14,766 nt of DNA, from positions 1 to 14,766 of the forward strand of contig JAKBBS010000077.1 in NCBI GenBank assembly GCA_021808425.1, read 5' to 3'. A model generated the notes under the pieces. That model searched no databases, was not told the origin of the DNA, and saw nothing but the letters and a program-made list of their open reading frames with translations. Made by a program: the position numbers and the translations under genes. The DNA comes from Actinomycetes bacterium (GTDB lineage: Bacteria > Actinomycetota > Acidimicrobiia > Acidimicrobiales > Palsa-688). This document shows positions 1 to 8,639 of this stretch, piece by piece (positions within the stretch are counted from its first letter, which is position 1; the number at the start of each line of letters is the position of its first letter).

Positions 1-16
1 ACGACTTTCACACGGC

Positions 17-1076
17 TCAGCAGATGCGAGGTAGCTGCTCCCCGAGCGGCAAGTCGATGACCCGGCGGGTCCCGAAGGAGTTGCGGGCCACGACGAGGCC
101 GGGGTGCTGCTCGGTGACCACCCCGATGACCACCGCCTCCCTGCCGTCAGGATGGGCCGTCATGGCAGCCATCACGTCGTCGGTTGCCGACGCAGGCACC
201 ATTGCCACCAGCTTGCCCTCGTTGGCCACGCTTACAGCGTCGAGCCCGAGCAGGGCGCACGCCGCCGCCACCTGGCCGGGCACCGGCACCGCAGCCTCCT
301 CGTAGTCGATCCCCACCCCGCCGGCGCTGGCGATCTCGCACATCGATGCCGCCAGGCCACCGCGTGTCGGGTCCCGCAGTACGTGGATGTCCGAGCAGCT
401 CCTGAGCATGGTCTGCACCAGATCGGAGAGTGGTGCGGTGTCGGAGCGGATCTCGGTGCCGAACTCCAGGCCTTCGCGCTTGGACATGACGGCGATGCCG
501 TGGAGGCCGATCGGCCCCGACACGATGACCCGGTCGCCGGGTGTCGCCCGGGTGGGCCGGATGTCCACGCCGTCGGGGATCAGCCCGATCCCCGCAGTGT
601 TGACGTACAGGCCGTCGGCCGCCCCGGCATCGACGACCTTGGTATCACCCGTCGCGAGCCGGACGCCCGCGTGCTGCGCCGCCTTGCCCATCTCGGTGGC
701 CACCAGCCCCAGCACCTCCAAGGGTAGGCCCTCCTCCAGGATGAACCCAGCGCTCAACGCCACCGGTACCGCGCCCGACATGGCTACGTCGTTCACCGTG
801 CCGTTGACGGCCAGGTCGCCGATGGAGCCGCCGGGAAAGAATAGCGGCCGCACCACGTAGGAGTCCGTCGACATGGCGATCCGACAGCCGCCGAGCAGGA
901 CCGTGGCGCTGTCGTGGAGAGTCACTGATGGATCGACGCCGAAGGCCGGGAGGAACAGGTGGGTAACCAGCTCAGCCGACAGCTTCCCGCCGCCCCCGTG
1001 GCCGATCACCACCCGGTCGTGGTCGCGCAACGGCAGCGGGCACGTCCAGGATTCGAAGTCGAGCGAGGCGGGACCG

Positions 1077-1084
<8 letters not shown>
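17..1084 (-). CDS. hypE: HypE, carbamoyl dehydratase of hydrogenase maturation
   Basis: HypE dehydrates the carbamoyl group that HypF places on its C-terminal cysteine, giving a thiocyanate that supplies CN ligands to the active-site iron. The protein ends in the diagnostic Pro-Arg-Ile-Cys tail, so the reactive cysteine is present. The glycine-rich [13 protein letters not shown] motif near the N-terminus and the [19 protein letters not shown] stretch match the AIR synthase/PurM-like ATP-binding fold. The chosen start is a TTG (bases 1082-1084) that overlaps the hypD stop by 8 nt and has GGAG about 7 nt upstream. It gives 355 residues, normal for the family. An open frame continues to a GTG at 1135, but that would overlap hypD by 59 nt and add a non-conserved leader. 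Last gene of the cluster in view. Function is certain from the family; the exact start is inferred. Confidence 0.95.
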
Positions 1085-2185
<1,101 letters not shown>

Positions 2186-2189
<4 letters not shown>

Positions 2190-2467
2190 GATGCCACCTC
2201 CGCGTCCGGGTCAATCGCAGCCTCGGCGCCCAGGCTCTCCTGGAGCACACCGAGGGCCTGGAACTGGGCGAGGGTCTCGAGGGCGGATCCCTCGTCGACC
2301 TTGGAGATGGCGAAGCCGACGTGGACGATCACGTACTCGCCCACCGCCACAGCCGGTAGGTAGGCGAGGCACACCTCCTTTCGGATGCCGTCGAAGTCGA
2401 CTGTGGCCATGCGGGCACCACGGTCGTCCCTTGTGTCCACTACACGGCCGGGTACGGCGAGACACAT
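2186..2467 (-). CDS. hypC: HypC, hydrogenase maturation chaperone (copy next to hypD)
   Basis: A 93-residue HypC/HybG family chaperone. The N-terminus [10 protein letters not shown] carries the essential Cys2, and [12 protein letters not shown] contains the conserved histidine and the end of the OB-like fold. HypC holds the iron centre with HypD and shuttles it to the hydrogenase large-subunit precursor. The ATG is preceded by AGGAGG at 7-nt spacing, which fixes the start. It lies 28 nt inside the end of hypF, and its stop overlaps the hypD start. This copy has a longer C-terminal tail (about 20 residues, acidic) than the second HypC in the window at 5566-5823. Confidence 0.95.
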
Positions 2468-4809
2468 GGTCGGGCCTCCTGGTGTAGGGCGGCCCTGCGG
2501 GTCGCGACAAGTATCTGTCCGAGGGCCAGGCCCCCGTCGTTGGGTGGCACCAAGCGGTTGGTGCGCACATCGAAACCTCCGGCGAGCAGCCGGGTAGTGG
2601 CGAGCCTGGTGAGCAGGGCGTTCTGCCACACGCCGCCGGAGAGGGCTACCACGGTCGTGCCCGTGCGCTCGCCGGCCGCCTCCACGGCGCCGGCGACGGC
2701 ATCGACCACCGCTCGGTGGAAGCCGAGCGCGATCGCAGCCGGGGGGGTCTCGGCTGAAACGGCATCGAGCAGGCCCAGGATCACCGGCCCGGCATCGAAG
2801 GTGCCTTCGGGGCCGTGGCCGAAGGTCAGGGTAGGGGGATCGGTGTCGCAGCAGGCGGCCAAGTGCTCGAGCTCGATGGCCGCCTGGGCCTCGTAGGTGA
2901 TGTCGTGGCGCAGGCCGAGCAGCGAGGCTACGGCGTCGAACAGGCGACCCATGCTGGTGGTCGGCACGCACGCCACGCCGGTCGCGAGCTGCCGGTCGAT
3001 CACCCCGAGGGCGAGTTCACCGGCATGGCGCGCCGGCGCCATGCCGGTGTCCCAGGGGGCGCCCGCCGCTCGGAGGTGGGCCAGGGCCATGCGCCATGGA
3101 TGGGCTACGGCGGCGTCGCCGCCCGGCAGGGGCACCGGCGCGAGATGCCCGATTCTGCGGTAGCCGGTCGCGGTCGCCTCGAGGATCTCGCCACCCCAGA
3201 CAGTCCCGTCATCGCCGTATCCGGTGCCGTCGAAAGCCACACCGATCACCGGCTCCTCGGGGTCCAGCCCGTGCTCGGCGATCACGCTCGCTACATGGGC
3301 GTGGTGGTGCTGGACCTCAGTGACAGACTCCGGCCACCGGGCCCGGGCCCAACGAGAGCCGAGGTAGCCGGGATGGGCGTCGACGGCCACGACCCTCGGT
3401 CGGACCCGGTACAGCTCGCAGAATTGCGCCACCGATGCTTCGAACGCGGCGAGGGTCTCGAGGTTGGCCAGGTCTCCGATGTGCTGGCTCATCCACGCCC
3501 GGCCCTGCGTGGCTACGCAGAAGGTGTTTTTCAGCTCGCCGCCGACGGCCAGGGCGTCGGGGTGACCAGCGGGGACCCGCACCGGCAGCGGCGCGTAGCC
3601 ACGCGAGCGGCGGACAGGGAGCAGGGTCCCGCCGTTGACCCGCACCACCGAGTCGTCACAAGGGACGTGGATGGGCCGGTCGTGACCGAGGATCCCGTCG
3701 GACAGTAGGCCCAGGCGGCTGGCCAGATCGTCGTCGCGGTAACAGATCGGTTCGCCCGACCGGTTGGTGCTGGTGACCACCAGTGGGCCGCGGTCGCGCA
3801 ACAGGAGGTGGTGCAGGGGCGTGTAGGCCGTCAGGATTCCGATCAGCGGATTGCCAGGTGCCACCAACGGCGAAAGGGGACCGGGCCGGGCGGTCAGCAG
3901 GACGATGGGCCTGGCCGGGGAGCCCAGCAGATGAGCGGAGTCGGAATCGATCACCGCCAGCCGTTCGGCGTCAGCGAGGTCGGCGACCATCACGGCGAAC
4001 GGCTTGTCGGCCCGGCCCTTGCGCTGGCGCAGAGCGCCGGTAGCGGCATCGGACGCTGCGTCGCACACCAGGTGGTAGCCACCGATGCCCTTGACCGCCA
4101 GGATCGCCCCGTCGGCGAGCGCCTCCCGCGCCGCCGCGATGGCCTTGTTGCGCACGAGGGGTGGTCCGGTCCCCAGCCGCAATGTGATGTGCGGGCCGCA
4201 GTCGTGGCAGCCGATGGGCTGTGCGTGGTAGCGGCGATCACCCGGATCTCCGTACTCGGCGGTGCAGGCGGGGCAGAGGGGAAAGTCCTCCATCGTCGTG
4301 CCGGGACGGTCGTAGGGCAGGCGCCGGGTGATGGTGAAGCGCGGCCCGCAGTCGGTGCAGGTGATGAACGGGTGGAGGTGGCGGCGGTTGGCCGGGTCCC
4401 ACAGCTCGGCTAGGCATGCATCGCACACGGCGGTGTCCGGCGAGACGGCAGTGACGGGCCCGGGGGCCGTACGGCTGCCGACGATGGCGAACTCCGTCCG
4501 GGAGGTGGGAGCCACGTCGACGATGTCGACATCGTCGATCACGGCGAGGGGCGGGGCGTCACTCGACAGGCGCCTGATGAAGCCATCGATGCCGGGCCCG
4601 GCGCCCTCCACCTCGACGAAGACTGCGCCGGCATCGTTGCCGACGATCCCGGCGAGCTCCAGGCTGGTGGCGAGGCGGTGCACGAAGGGTCGGAAACCAA
4701 CGCCCTGAACGACGCCCGTGACCCGCACCCGGACCGCACGCCGTGCCGGATCGGCGCCCGTCGAACCGGCGCCCGTCAAGGCGGTATCCCGGGCGAGCAG
4801 GTCAGCCAC
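2440..4809 (-). CDS. hypF: HypF, carbamoyltransferase of hydrogenase maturation
   Basis: HypF transfers the carbamoyl group from carbamoyl phosphate to the HypE C-terminal cysteine. The predicted 789 residues show the full domain order. An acylphosphatase domain spans about 25-110, with VQGVGFRPFV (Arg40) and Asn58 in GNDAG. Two zinc-finger modules follow with CxxC pairs at 129/132, 151/154, 179/182 and 201/204. A YrdC-like domain starts at about 222 and contains KGIGGYHLVCDA, and a Kae1-like domain carries HHHAHVASV and LSGGVWQNALL. The GTG start (4807-4809) overlaps the upstream gene stop by 8 nt; a longer frame reaches 4962 but is a shadow of that gene. The C-terminal residues run 28 nt past the start of hypC. 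Length and motifs are normal for the family. Confidence 0.96.
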   Translation of the reverse strand: MADLLARDTALTGAGSTGADPARRAVRVRVTGVVQGVGFRPFVHRLATSLELAGIVGNDAGAVFVEVEGAGPGIDGFIRRLSSDAPPLAVIDDVDIVDVAPTSRTEFAIVGSRTAPGPVTAVSPDTAVCDACLAELWDPANRRHLHPFITCTDCGPRFTITRRLPYDRPGTTMEDFPLCPACTAEYGDPGDRRYHAQPIGCHDCGPHITLRLGTGPPLVRNKAIAAAREALADGAILAVKGIGGYHLVCDAASDAATGALRQRKGRADKPFAVMVADLADAERLAVIDSDSAHLLGSPARPIVLLTARPGPLSPLVAPGNPLIGILTAYTPLHHLLLRDRGPLVVTSTNRSGEPICYRDDDLASRLGLLSDGILGHDRPIHVPCDDSVVRVNGGTLLPVRRSRGYAPLPVRVPAGHPDALAVGGELKNTFCVATQGRAWMSQHIGDLANLETLAAFEASVAQFCELYRVRPRVVAVDAHPGYLGSRWARARWPESVTEVQHHHAHVASVIAEHGLDPEEPVIGVAFDGTGYGDDGTVWGGEILEATATGYRRIGHLAPVPLPGGDAAVAHPWRMALAHLRAAGAPWDTGMAPARHAGELALGVIDRQLATGVACVPTTSMGRLFDAVASLLGLRHDITYEAQAAIELEHLAACCDTDPPTLTFGHGPEGTFDAGPVILGLLDAVSAETPPAAIALGFHRAVVDAVAGAVEAAGERTGTTVVALSGGVWQNALLTRLATTRLLAGGFDVRTNRLVPPNDGGLALGQILVATRRAALHQEARPCVSPYPAV
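2475..2480 (-). promoter_or_regulatory. Strong ribosome binding site of hypC
   Basis: On the minus strand this reads AGGAGG, 7 nt before the hypC ATG. It lies inside the hypF coding region and supports the internal ATG at 2467 over a longer open frame that continues upstream. Confidence 0.75.
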
Positions 4810-5569
4810 GGGCCGCACCCATCGAGTAGGTGGAGGTGTTGGTCGCCTCGAGCTGGCGGGCTGTTGCCCGCCCCAGCGCGCCCAGCTGCACCTCGGAGAG
4901 GGTTTCGCACACCCAGTCCCAGTGCAGCGCCACCCAGTCCCCACACCGAACACCGCCGGCAAGGGCCTTTCCGCCGGCGCTCCACCGCGCCCGCTCGGTC
5001 ACGGGAGAACCGAGGGTGAGCATGCCACGGTCCCACTCGAGCAGCGGGCTGCGGACCTCGACGTGTTCCCCGTGGAGGGCGACCACTTCCCCCCAGCGGA
5101 TGCGGCACCGATCGAGCACGTGCAACGCCGGTCCGGGAGCTCCGCGGCGCAGGAGGTTCATCCAGGGGTAGACGGCCAACACGTGGAAGCTGTGGTGGGG
5201 AAGGACCCCGGCCGCGCCGTCGAGGCAACCCCAGTCGGCGCCGGCCTGGCCGGCGAAACGGCTCCGCGCCATGGAAGCGAAGCGTGCCGGGTCGACGGTG
5301 TCGAGCAGGTCGTTGCCGATCCAGTAGGCCTCGACGACGCGCTGGTCCAGCGGGTCGCCGATGCCGGCTGAGTCGGCTAGGAGCTCCAGGTATGCCCAGG
5401 CACCGTCGAAGCCACCGGCATGGCGGCCCACGACGCCGGTGTCGAGGGTCCCCGCCGCAGCCGCGAGCAGGTCGGCGCCGTCACCGGTCCCGCAGTAGCC
5501 CAGCTCGTTGGGGGGGAAGGCGTAACGGGCGAAGATGATCTCACCCGAAGGGGGTGCGGCCGCGGTCAT
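4802..5569 (-). CDS. DUF6390-type hydrogenase-linked protein
   Basis: A 255-residue protein that I recall as the DUF6390 family; this assignment is from memory of its motifs. Visible conserved blocks are ARYAFPPNELGYCG near the N-terminus, DPLDQRVVEAYWIGNDLL, PHHSFHVLAVYPWMNLLR, LDRCRIRWGEVV and GDWVALHWDWVCE. No signal peptide, membrane segment or known nucleotide-binding motif is visible. The many aromatic and His/Cys residues in conserved blocks could bind a metal or cofactor, which is inference. It starts with ATG overlapping the stop of the second hypC (ATGA) and ends 8 nt inside hypF, so it is translated together with the Fe-ligand assembly genes. A role in maturation is likely from context, but its reaction is unknown. 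Confidence 0.8.
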   Translation of the reverse strand: MTAAAPPSGEIIFARYAFPPNELGYCGTGDGADLLAAAAGTLDTGVVGRHAGGFDGAWAYLELLADSAGIGDPLDQRVVEAYWIGNDLLDTVDPARFASMARSRFAGQAGADWGCLDGAAGVLPHHSFHVLAVYPWMNLLRRGAPGPALHVLDRCRIRWGEVVALHGEHVEVRSPLLEWDRGMLTLGSPVTERARWSAGGKALAGGVRCGDWVALHWDWVCETLSEVQLGALGRATARQLEATNTSTYSMGAARG

Positions 5570-5823
5570 AGGACCCTGCCGGAATCGGCGTCCCCGCGTC
5601 TCCCCATCAGCTCCAGCCCTACGAGAGCGGCGCCGGCTTCGTCCTCGTCGATGCGCTCCACTGCGAAACCCAGGTGGATCAGTACCCAGTCACCGGCGTG
5701 GACCGGATCCTCCAGCATGCCGATATTGACCCGGCGCTCGGATCCCACCACGTCCACCATCGCGATCTGGTCGCCGAAACCGGGAGCCATGCGTACCACC
5801 CGGCCCGGTATGCCGAGGCACAC
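5566..5823 (-). CDS. hypC: Second HypC/HybG-family maturation chaperone
   Basis: An 85-residue HypC paralogue with MCLGIPGRVV at the N-terminus (Cys2 present) and WVLIHLGFAVERIDEDEA containing the conserved histidine. It differs clearly from the copy beside hypD, so it is not a recent duplication. It begins with GTG 2 nt after the peptidase stop and its TGA overlaps the ATG of the DUF6390-type gene. In organisms with two HypC proteins (for example E. coli HypC and HybG), each serves a different large subunit or step. Here its place beside the peptidase suggests it guards the HhyL precursor while the other copy works with HypD; this is inference. Confidence 0.93.
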   Translation of the reverse strand: MCLGIPGRVVRMAPGFGDQIAMVDVVGSERRVNIGMLEDPVHAGDWVLIHLGFAVERIDEDEAGAALVGLELMGRRGDADSGRVL

Positions 5824-5825
5824 GG

Positions 5826-6383
5826 TCAGCTCCCTCCCTCTCGGACCGGGGCGCCCATTGCCGATACCCCCTTGCCCTCGCCGTGATCGGGAAAGGGATA
5901 GTCGAACAGCAACCGTTCGACGGCGTCGACGGCCGCGGGGACTGCGGCGGCCACGGCTGGCGTCAGCCCGATGCCGTCCTCGAGTGAGCCCGGCTCACAG
6001 CCGACCACGACCGTCGGCGGCAACGTGCCACCGAGAGATGCCAGCCCGGCCAGGACTGTCGCCGGATCCATGCTGTGGGGATCGATGGCCCCGACAGCCA
6101 AGTCGTCGGATCCCACCGCCAGCAGGTGGAGGCGGCCGGGATGACCCCGAGCGGGGACGGCGTCGACGAGTATCAGAGCCTCCCACCCGTCGAGCAGGTC
6201 GTAAGCCAGGTGGGTGCCGCGTATCCCGTAGTCGACAACGCGCACATCGTCCGGCAAGGCGTGGCTGCGGAGCGACCTGGCGACCTCCGATCCGAAGCCG
6301 TCATCGCTCAGGAACACATTGCCGATCCCGGCGACCAGGCGCCCCCGGGAGGTGGAAGCCACAGGGCGGCCGGCGAGGATCAT
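5826..6383 (-). CDS. [NiFe]-hydrogenase maturation endopeptidase (HyaD/HoxM/HybD family)
   Basis: The 185-residue protein has the family signature GIGNVFLSDDGFG at residues 19-31, LVDAVPARG with Asp74, HSMDP with His103 and GCEPGSLEDGIGLTP near the C-terminus. These acidic and histidine positions correspond to the nickel-sensing ligands of HybD. The glutamate of the usual DE pair is Asp28 here. The enzyme removes the C-terminal peptide of the large subunit after nickel insertion; HhyL in this window still carries such a tail after its last histidine. The ATG at 6383 lies 7 nt after the small membrane peptide gene, and the gene ends 2 nt before the second hypC. The first 15 residues are poorly conserved, so a slightly later start is possible. 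Confidence 0.92.
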   Translation of the reverse strand: MILAGRPVASTSRGRLVAGIGNVFLSDDGFGSEVARSLRSHALPDDVRVVDYGIRGTHLAYDLLDGWEALILVDAVPARGHPGRLHLLAVGSDDLAVGAIDPHSMDPATVLAGLASLGGTLPPTVVVGCEPGSLEDGIGLTPAVAAAVPAAVDAVERLLFDYPFPDHGEGKGVSAMGAPVREGGS

Positions 6384-6390
6384 CGGCGCC

Positions 6391-6510
6391 TCACATCCTG
6401 CGCATCTTCAGGTACCGCTGGAGGTCGTCGCGAGACGCCACCCCGGCCGCCACTGCCAGGGCCGCTCCTGCGAGCAACGCAACTGTCGTCAACATTCCGA
6501 GTCCTCGCAT
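6391..6510 (-). CDS. DUF6893-type 39-residue membrane peptide
   Basis: A very short gene. The product is 39 residues: a hydrophobic Ala/Leu/Val-rich helix at about residues 6-25, then a basic, polar tail with DDLQRYLKMRRM. This matches the pattern I know as DUF6893 family small proteins found beside actinobacterial hydrogenases. The ATG follows the TAG of the preceding gene with no gap and has AAGGAGG 8 nt upstream, one of the best ribosome sites in the window. The cationic end after the helix predicts an N-out or tail-anchored single-pass peptide with its basic tail in the cytoplasm. It might tether the soluble hydrogenase or an accessory protein to the membrane; this role is inference. Confidence 0.82.
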   Translation of the reverse strand: MRGLGMLTTVALLAGAALAVAAGVASRDDLQRYLKMRRM

Positions 6511-7986
6511 CTACGCATCCTCCTTGTCGTGAGCGGACGCCTTGCGACGTTTGACCGCTTCCTTGTCCGCAGACCTCAGCGGCTCTACCTCATCGGGGGC
6601 GAAGTAGAGGTAGCGCCCGTACCACTCGTGCAGGTCGGCGGCAGGATCGTCGTCGATCACCACCGCGACGTAGGTACCCCCGTCGACGTCTGCGAGGACC
6701 GCGGCGACCGTCGCCACGCGCCCGGCGTAGAAGAGGTCCTGGGCGTCGGCGTTGCGGCGAGGGTGAAGCAGCACGGAGCTTCCCTTGCTCAGCGCTACCC
6801 CGTCAACCACGACGACGTCGGTGGAGGGCGACGCGCTGCTGTCGGCGGCAGGGTCCCACCACGGAGCCTCTGAGCCGAAGGTCGGGATGTCGCCCGGGTC
6901 GAAGGCGGCCCGAGCGGTCGCCGGCGCGCTGCTCGGGCCGGCGTGAGGGTCGCGCATGACGCCGTGCAGGCGTTGCATGTCCTCAGGTGACATCTGCTCG
7001 CACCGGTCGATGATCGCGGCGGCAGCCGGATCCGTGGCGCGGGCCTCTGCCTTCTCGTCGTCGGTGAGCGTCAGCACCCGTAACGTCAGTATCTCGTCTA
7101 TCTCCGTCGAATCGAAGAGGGCGCCGGGGCTCTCGGCGGCTACCGCCGGGTAGTCATAGAGGATGATCGGTGATACGAGCATGCAGTCCGTGGAACCCTC
7201 GGCACCGGCCAGCACCGGCCAGCAGCGGTGCTGGCGGCAATCGGTGGCTGCGAGAGCTACATCCGGAGGCGGTTCGAGCAGAGAGACGAAGGCGGCGCCG
7301 TGTGCCTGCAGCACCAGGTGGGCGCCGAGCAGGGAGACGCGGGTGGCGTCCTCCCGACTGGCGCCATCGCTGCCCGGGAGCCCCCAAGTGTCAGCGACGT
7401 TGGCGACTTCTATGCAGAGGCGCCAAGCACCCACTCGCTCAGCGTCTCCCGGGACGGGAGCGGCGTGCAGTTGGACCGCGGCGCGTAGCGGCCAGCGACG
7501 GCGCGCGACGCGCCCGCCCGGCTCTCCGGCGTCGGCTACTTGCTCGAAATGCTCACAGCCATCGACACGCACAGGAACTTCGACCGTCGATTGCAGCTCT
7601 GCCAACGAGAACCGTCCGATCTCAAGGTGGCACTCGACAGCCTCGTCCCAGCTCCCGATTGACTTACCGTCGACCTCGAGCTGCCTCGCTGGCAGGTGGC
7701 CGTCGGAGCCGTCCCGGCGTTCGACCGTGCGGACCTGGAGCTGCAAGAAGCGCAGGAGCACGCTGACACCGGCCGCGACGCTCGGGGATCCAGCGGCAGG
7801 CTGCAGCAGGCACTCGGTGCGCAGCGCGGGCTCCTCGCCCAGACCGGCGGCCGCCGCCCCTGGCGGCCCGAGTACGCCGAACTGCCACCGCAGCTGGTTC
7901 TTGGCCGATGTGCTGCGGTACGGGTAGAGGAGGTACCCCTCGTAGAGGACGGCGTCGGCCACCTCGAGCACCTCCGCCAGGCTCAC
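6511..7986 (-). CDS. Unnamed 491-residue hydrogenase-cluster protein
   Basis: I do not recognise a named domain. The N-terminus has a distinct block, VLYEGYLLYPYRSTSAKNQL then RWQFGVLGP. The middle has GAHLVLQAHGAAFVSLLEPP, a Cys/His stretch (DCRQHRCWPVLAG) and SPIILYDYPAVAAESPG. A disordered Pro/Ala/Ser linker follows, then a C-terminal domain with GRVATVAAV, VAVVIDDDPAADLHEWYGR and YLYFAPDEVEPL. The tail is lysine-rich and charged. From memory, similar proteins sit at this place in group 1h hydrogenase operons. The GTG start at 7984-7986 forms a GTGA overlap with the preceding gene and has GAGGAG upstream. The frame stays open to 8337, but that part is a shadow of the DUF6084-type gene. Predicted cytoplasmic; an assembly or scaffold role is only inferred from context. 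Confidence 0.85.
   Translation of the reverse strand: MSLAEVLEVADAVLYEGYLLYPYRSTSAKNQLRWQFGVLGPPGAAAAGLGEEPALRTECLLQPAAGSPSVAAGVSVLLRFLQLQVRTVERRDGSDGHLPARQLEVDGKSIGSWDEAVECHLEIGRFSLAELQSTVEVPVRVDGCEHFEQVADAGEPGGRVARRRWPLRAAVQLHAAPVPGDAERVGAWRLCIEVANVADTWGLPGSDGASREDATRVSLLGAHLVLQAHGAAFVSLLEPPPDVALAATDCRQHRCWPVLAGAEGSTDCMLVSPIILYDYPAVAAESPGALFDSTEIDEILTLRVLTLTDDEKAEARATDPAAAAIIDRCEQMSPEDMQRLHGVMRDPHAGPSSAPATARAAFDPGDIPTFGSEAPWWDPAADSSASPSTDVVVVDGVALSKGSSVLLHPRRNADAQDLFYAGRVATVAAVLADVDGGTYVAVVIDDDPAADLHEWYGRYLYFAPDEVEPLRSADKEAVKRRKASAHDKEDA
6519..6525 (-). promoter_or_regulatory. Strong ribosome binding site of the DUF6893-type peptide
   Basis: The minus strand reads AAGGAGG, 8 nt before the ATG at 6510, inside the last codons of the preceding gene. 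It is the main nucleotide-level support that the 39-residue gene is translated. Confidence 0.75.
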
Positions 7987-8639
7987 GGTCGGGTCTCCTC
8001 GAGGGCGCGGGGCGCCATCCCGTCGCCGAGCAGGACCGTCAGGGTTTCCTCCCAGCTCGTGAAGCCCCGGTCGGTCCGGAAGCGGTCCAGAGCATCGATG
8101 GTGGCGACCGATGCCCTGATCCACCCCCCGCCGGGGAAGAAGGCGTCCATGGTGTCGCGCCAGACCTGCGTGGGCATGAGACACTCGATGTCGGAGTTCC
8201 ACGGGATCTGCTCCACCTGGAAGCCGGTCGTACCCCGGGTGAACATCGTGCCGCTGAACATGAGAGCCAACGGGATGTCCCCGTCGCGCACCGCATGCAG
8301 GTACTTGGTGGCGGCGACTTCGAAGTCGTAGGTGCACGGGATGCTGAGGGCGACCTCCGTCTCTCCGTTGAACCCGGGGACCATGGTCGCGGTGTGAGCC
8401 CAGAGGAACGGCTTGAGGGTCTCGCTCCAGCGCCGCCTGGTCCCGAAGAGATCTCCGAGGCCTTCGATGTCCGCGCCGTAGGCACGACGCTGCGGCTCGA
8501 TGCGCACCTGGCAGCGCAATGCGATGGTGTGCACCAACGCACCTGTCGTCTCGCGCAGGTGGATGCGGGCGACGATCGCCGGAGAGGCGCCATAGACATC
8601 GGCCTCCATGCCGCTCACCGAGAACTCGAGCGCGCTCAT
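7983..8639 (-). CDS. DUF6084-type hydrogenase-linked protein
   Basis: A 218-residue soluble protein matching, from memory, the DUF6084 family that occurs almost only beside actinobacterial-type hydrogenases. Visible blocks are LEFSVSGMEADVYGASPAIV at the N-terminus (beta-rich), TIALRCQVRIEPQRRAYG, LWAHTATMVPGF, IPCTYDFEVAATKYLHAV and FFPGGGWIRASVATIDALDR. There is no signal peptide, membrane helix or classical metal-binding motif. Its ATG overlaps the stop of the DUF5947-type gene (ATGA) and its TGA overlaps the next GTG, so the three accessory proteins are probably made in step. No reaction is known. A role in hydrogenase assembly or association with the respiratory chain is inference from neighbours. 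Confidence 0.85.
   Translation of the reverse strand: MSALEFSVSGMEADVYGASPAIVARIHLRETTGALVHTIALRCQVRIEPQRRAYGADIEGLGDLFGTRRRWSETLKPFLWAHTATMVPGFNGETEVALSIPCTYDFEVAATKYLHAVRDGDIPLALMFSGTMFTRGTTGFQVEQIPWNSDIECLMPTQVWRDTMDAFFPGGGWIRASVATIDALDRFRTDRGFTSWEETLTVLLGDGMAPRALEETRP

Noticed and set aside
2440..2467. The 28-nt hypF/hypC overlap as a sign of a frameshift in hypF
   Set aside because: The conserved HypF C-terminus (GGLALGQILVA) is complete before the overlap. The extra tail is a harmless extension, and hypC has its own strong ribosome site.
4810..4962. 51-residue N-terminal extension of HypF
   Set aside because: It overlaps the DUF6390-type gene by about 150 nt and shows no family conservation. 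The GTG at 4809 immediately precedes the acylphosphatase domain.
7201..7222. Direct repeat of GCACCGGCCA in tandem
   Set aside because: Two copies of a 10-mer inside the 491-aa coding region. It keeps the frame signal intact and looks like ordinary GC-rich coding repetition.
7987..8337. Open frame extending the 491-aa protein upstream to an ATG at 8337
   Set aside because: The added residues are Arg/His-rich, and this stretch is already coding for the DUF6084-type protein in another frame. The GTG at 7986 has a ribosome site and a GTGA overlap.
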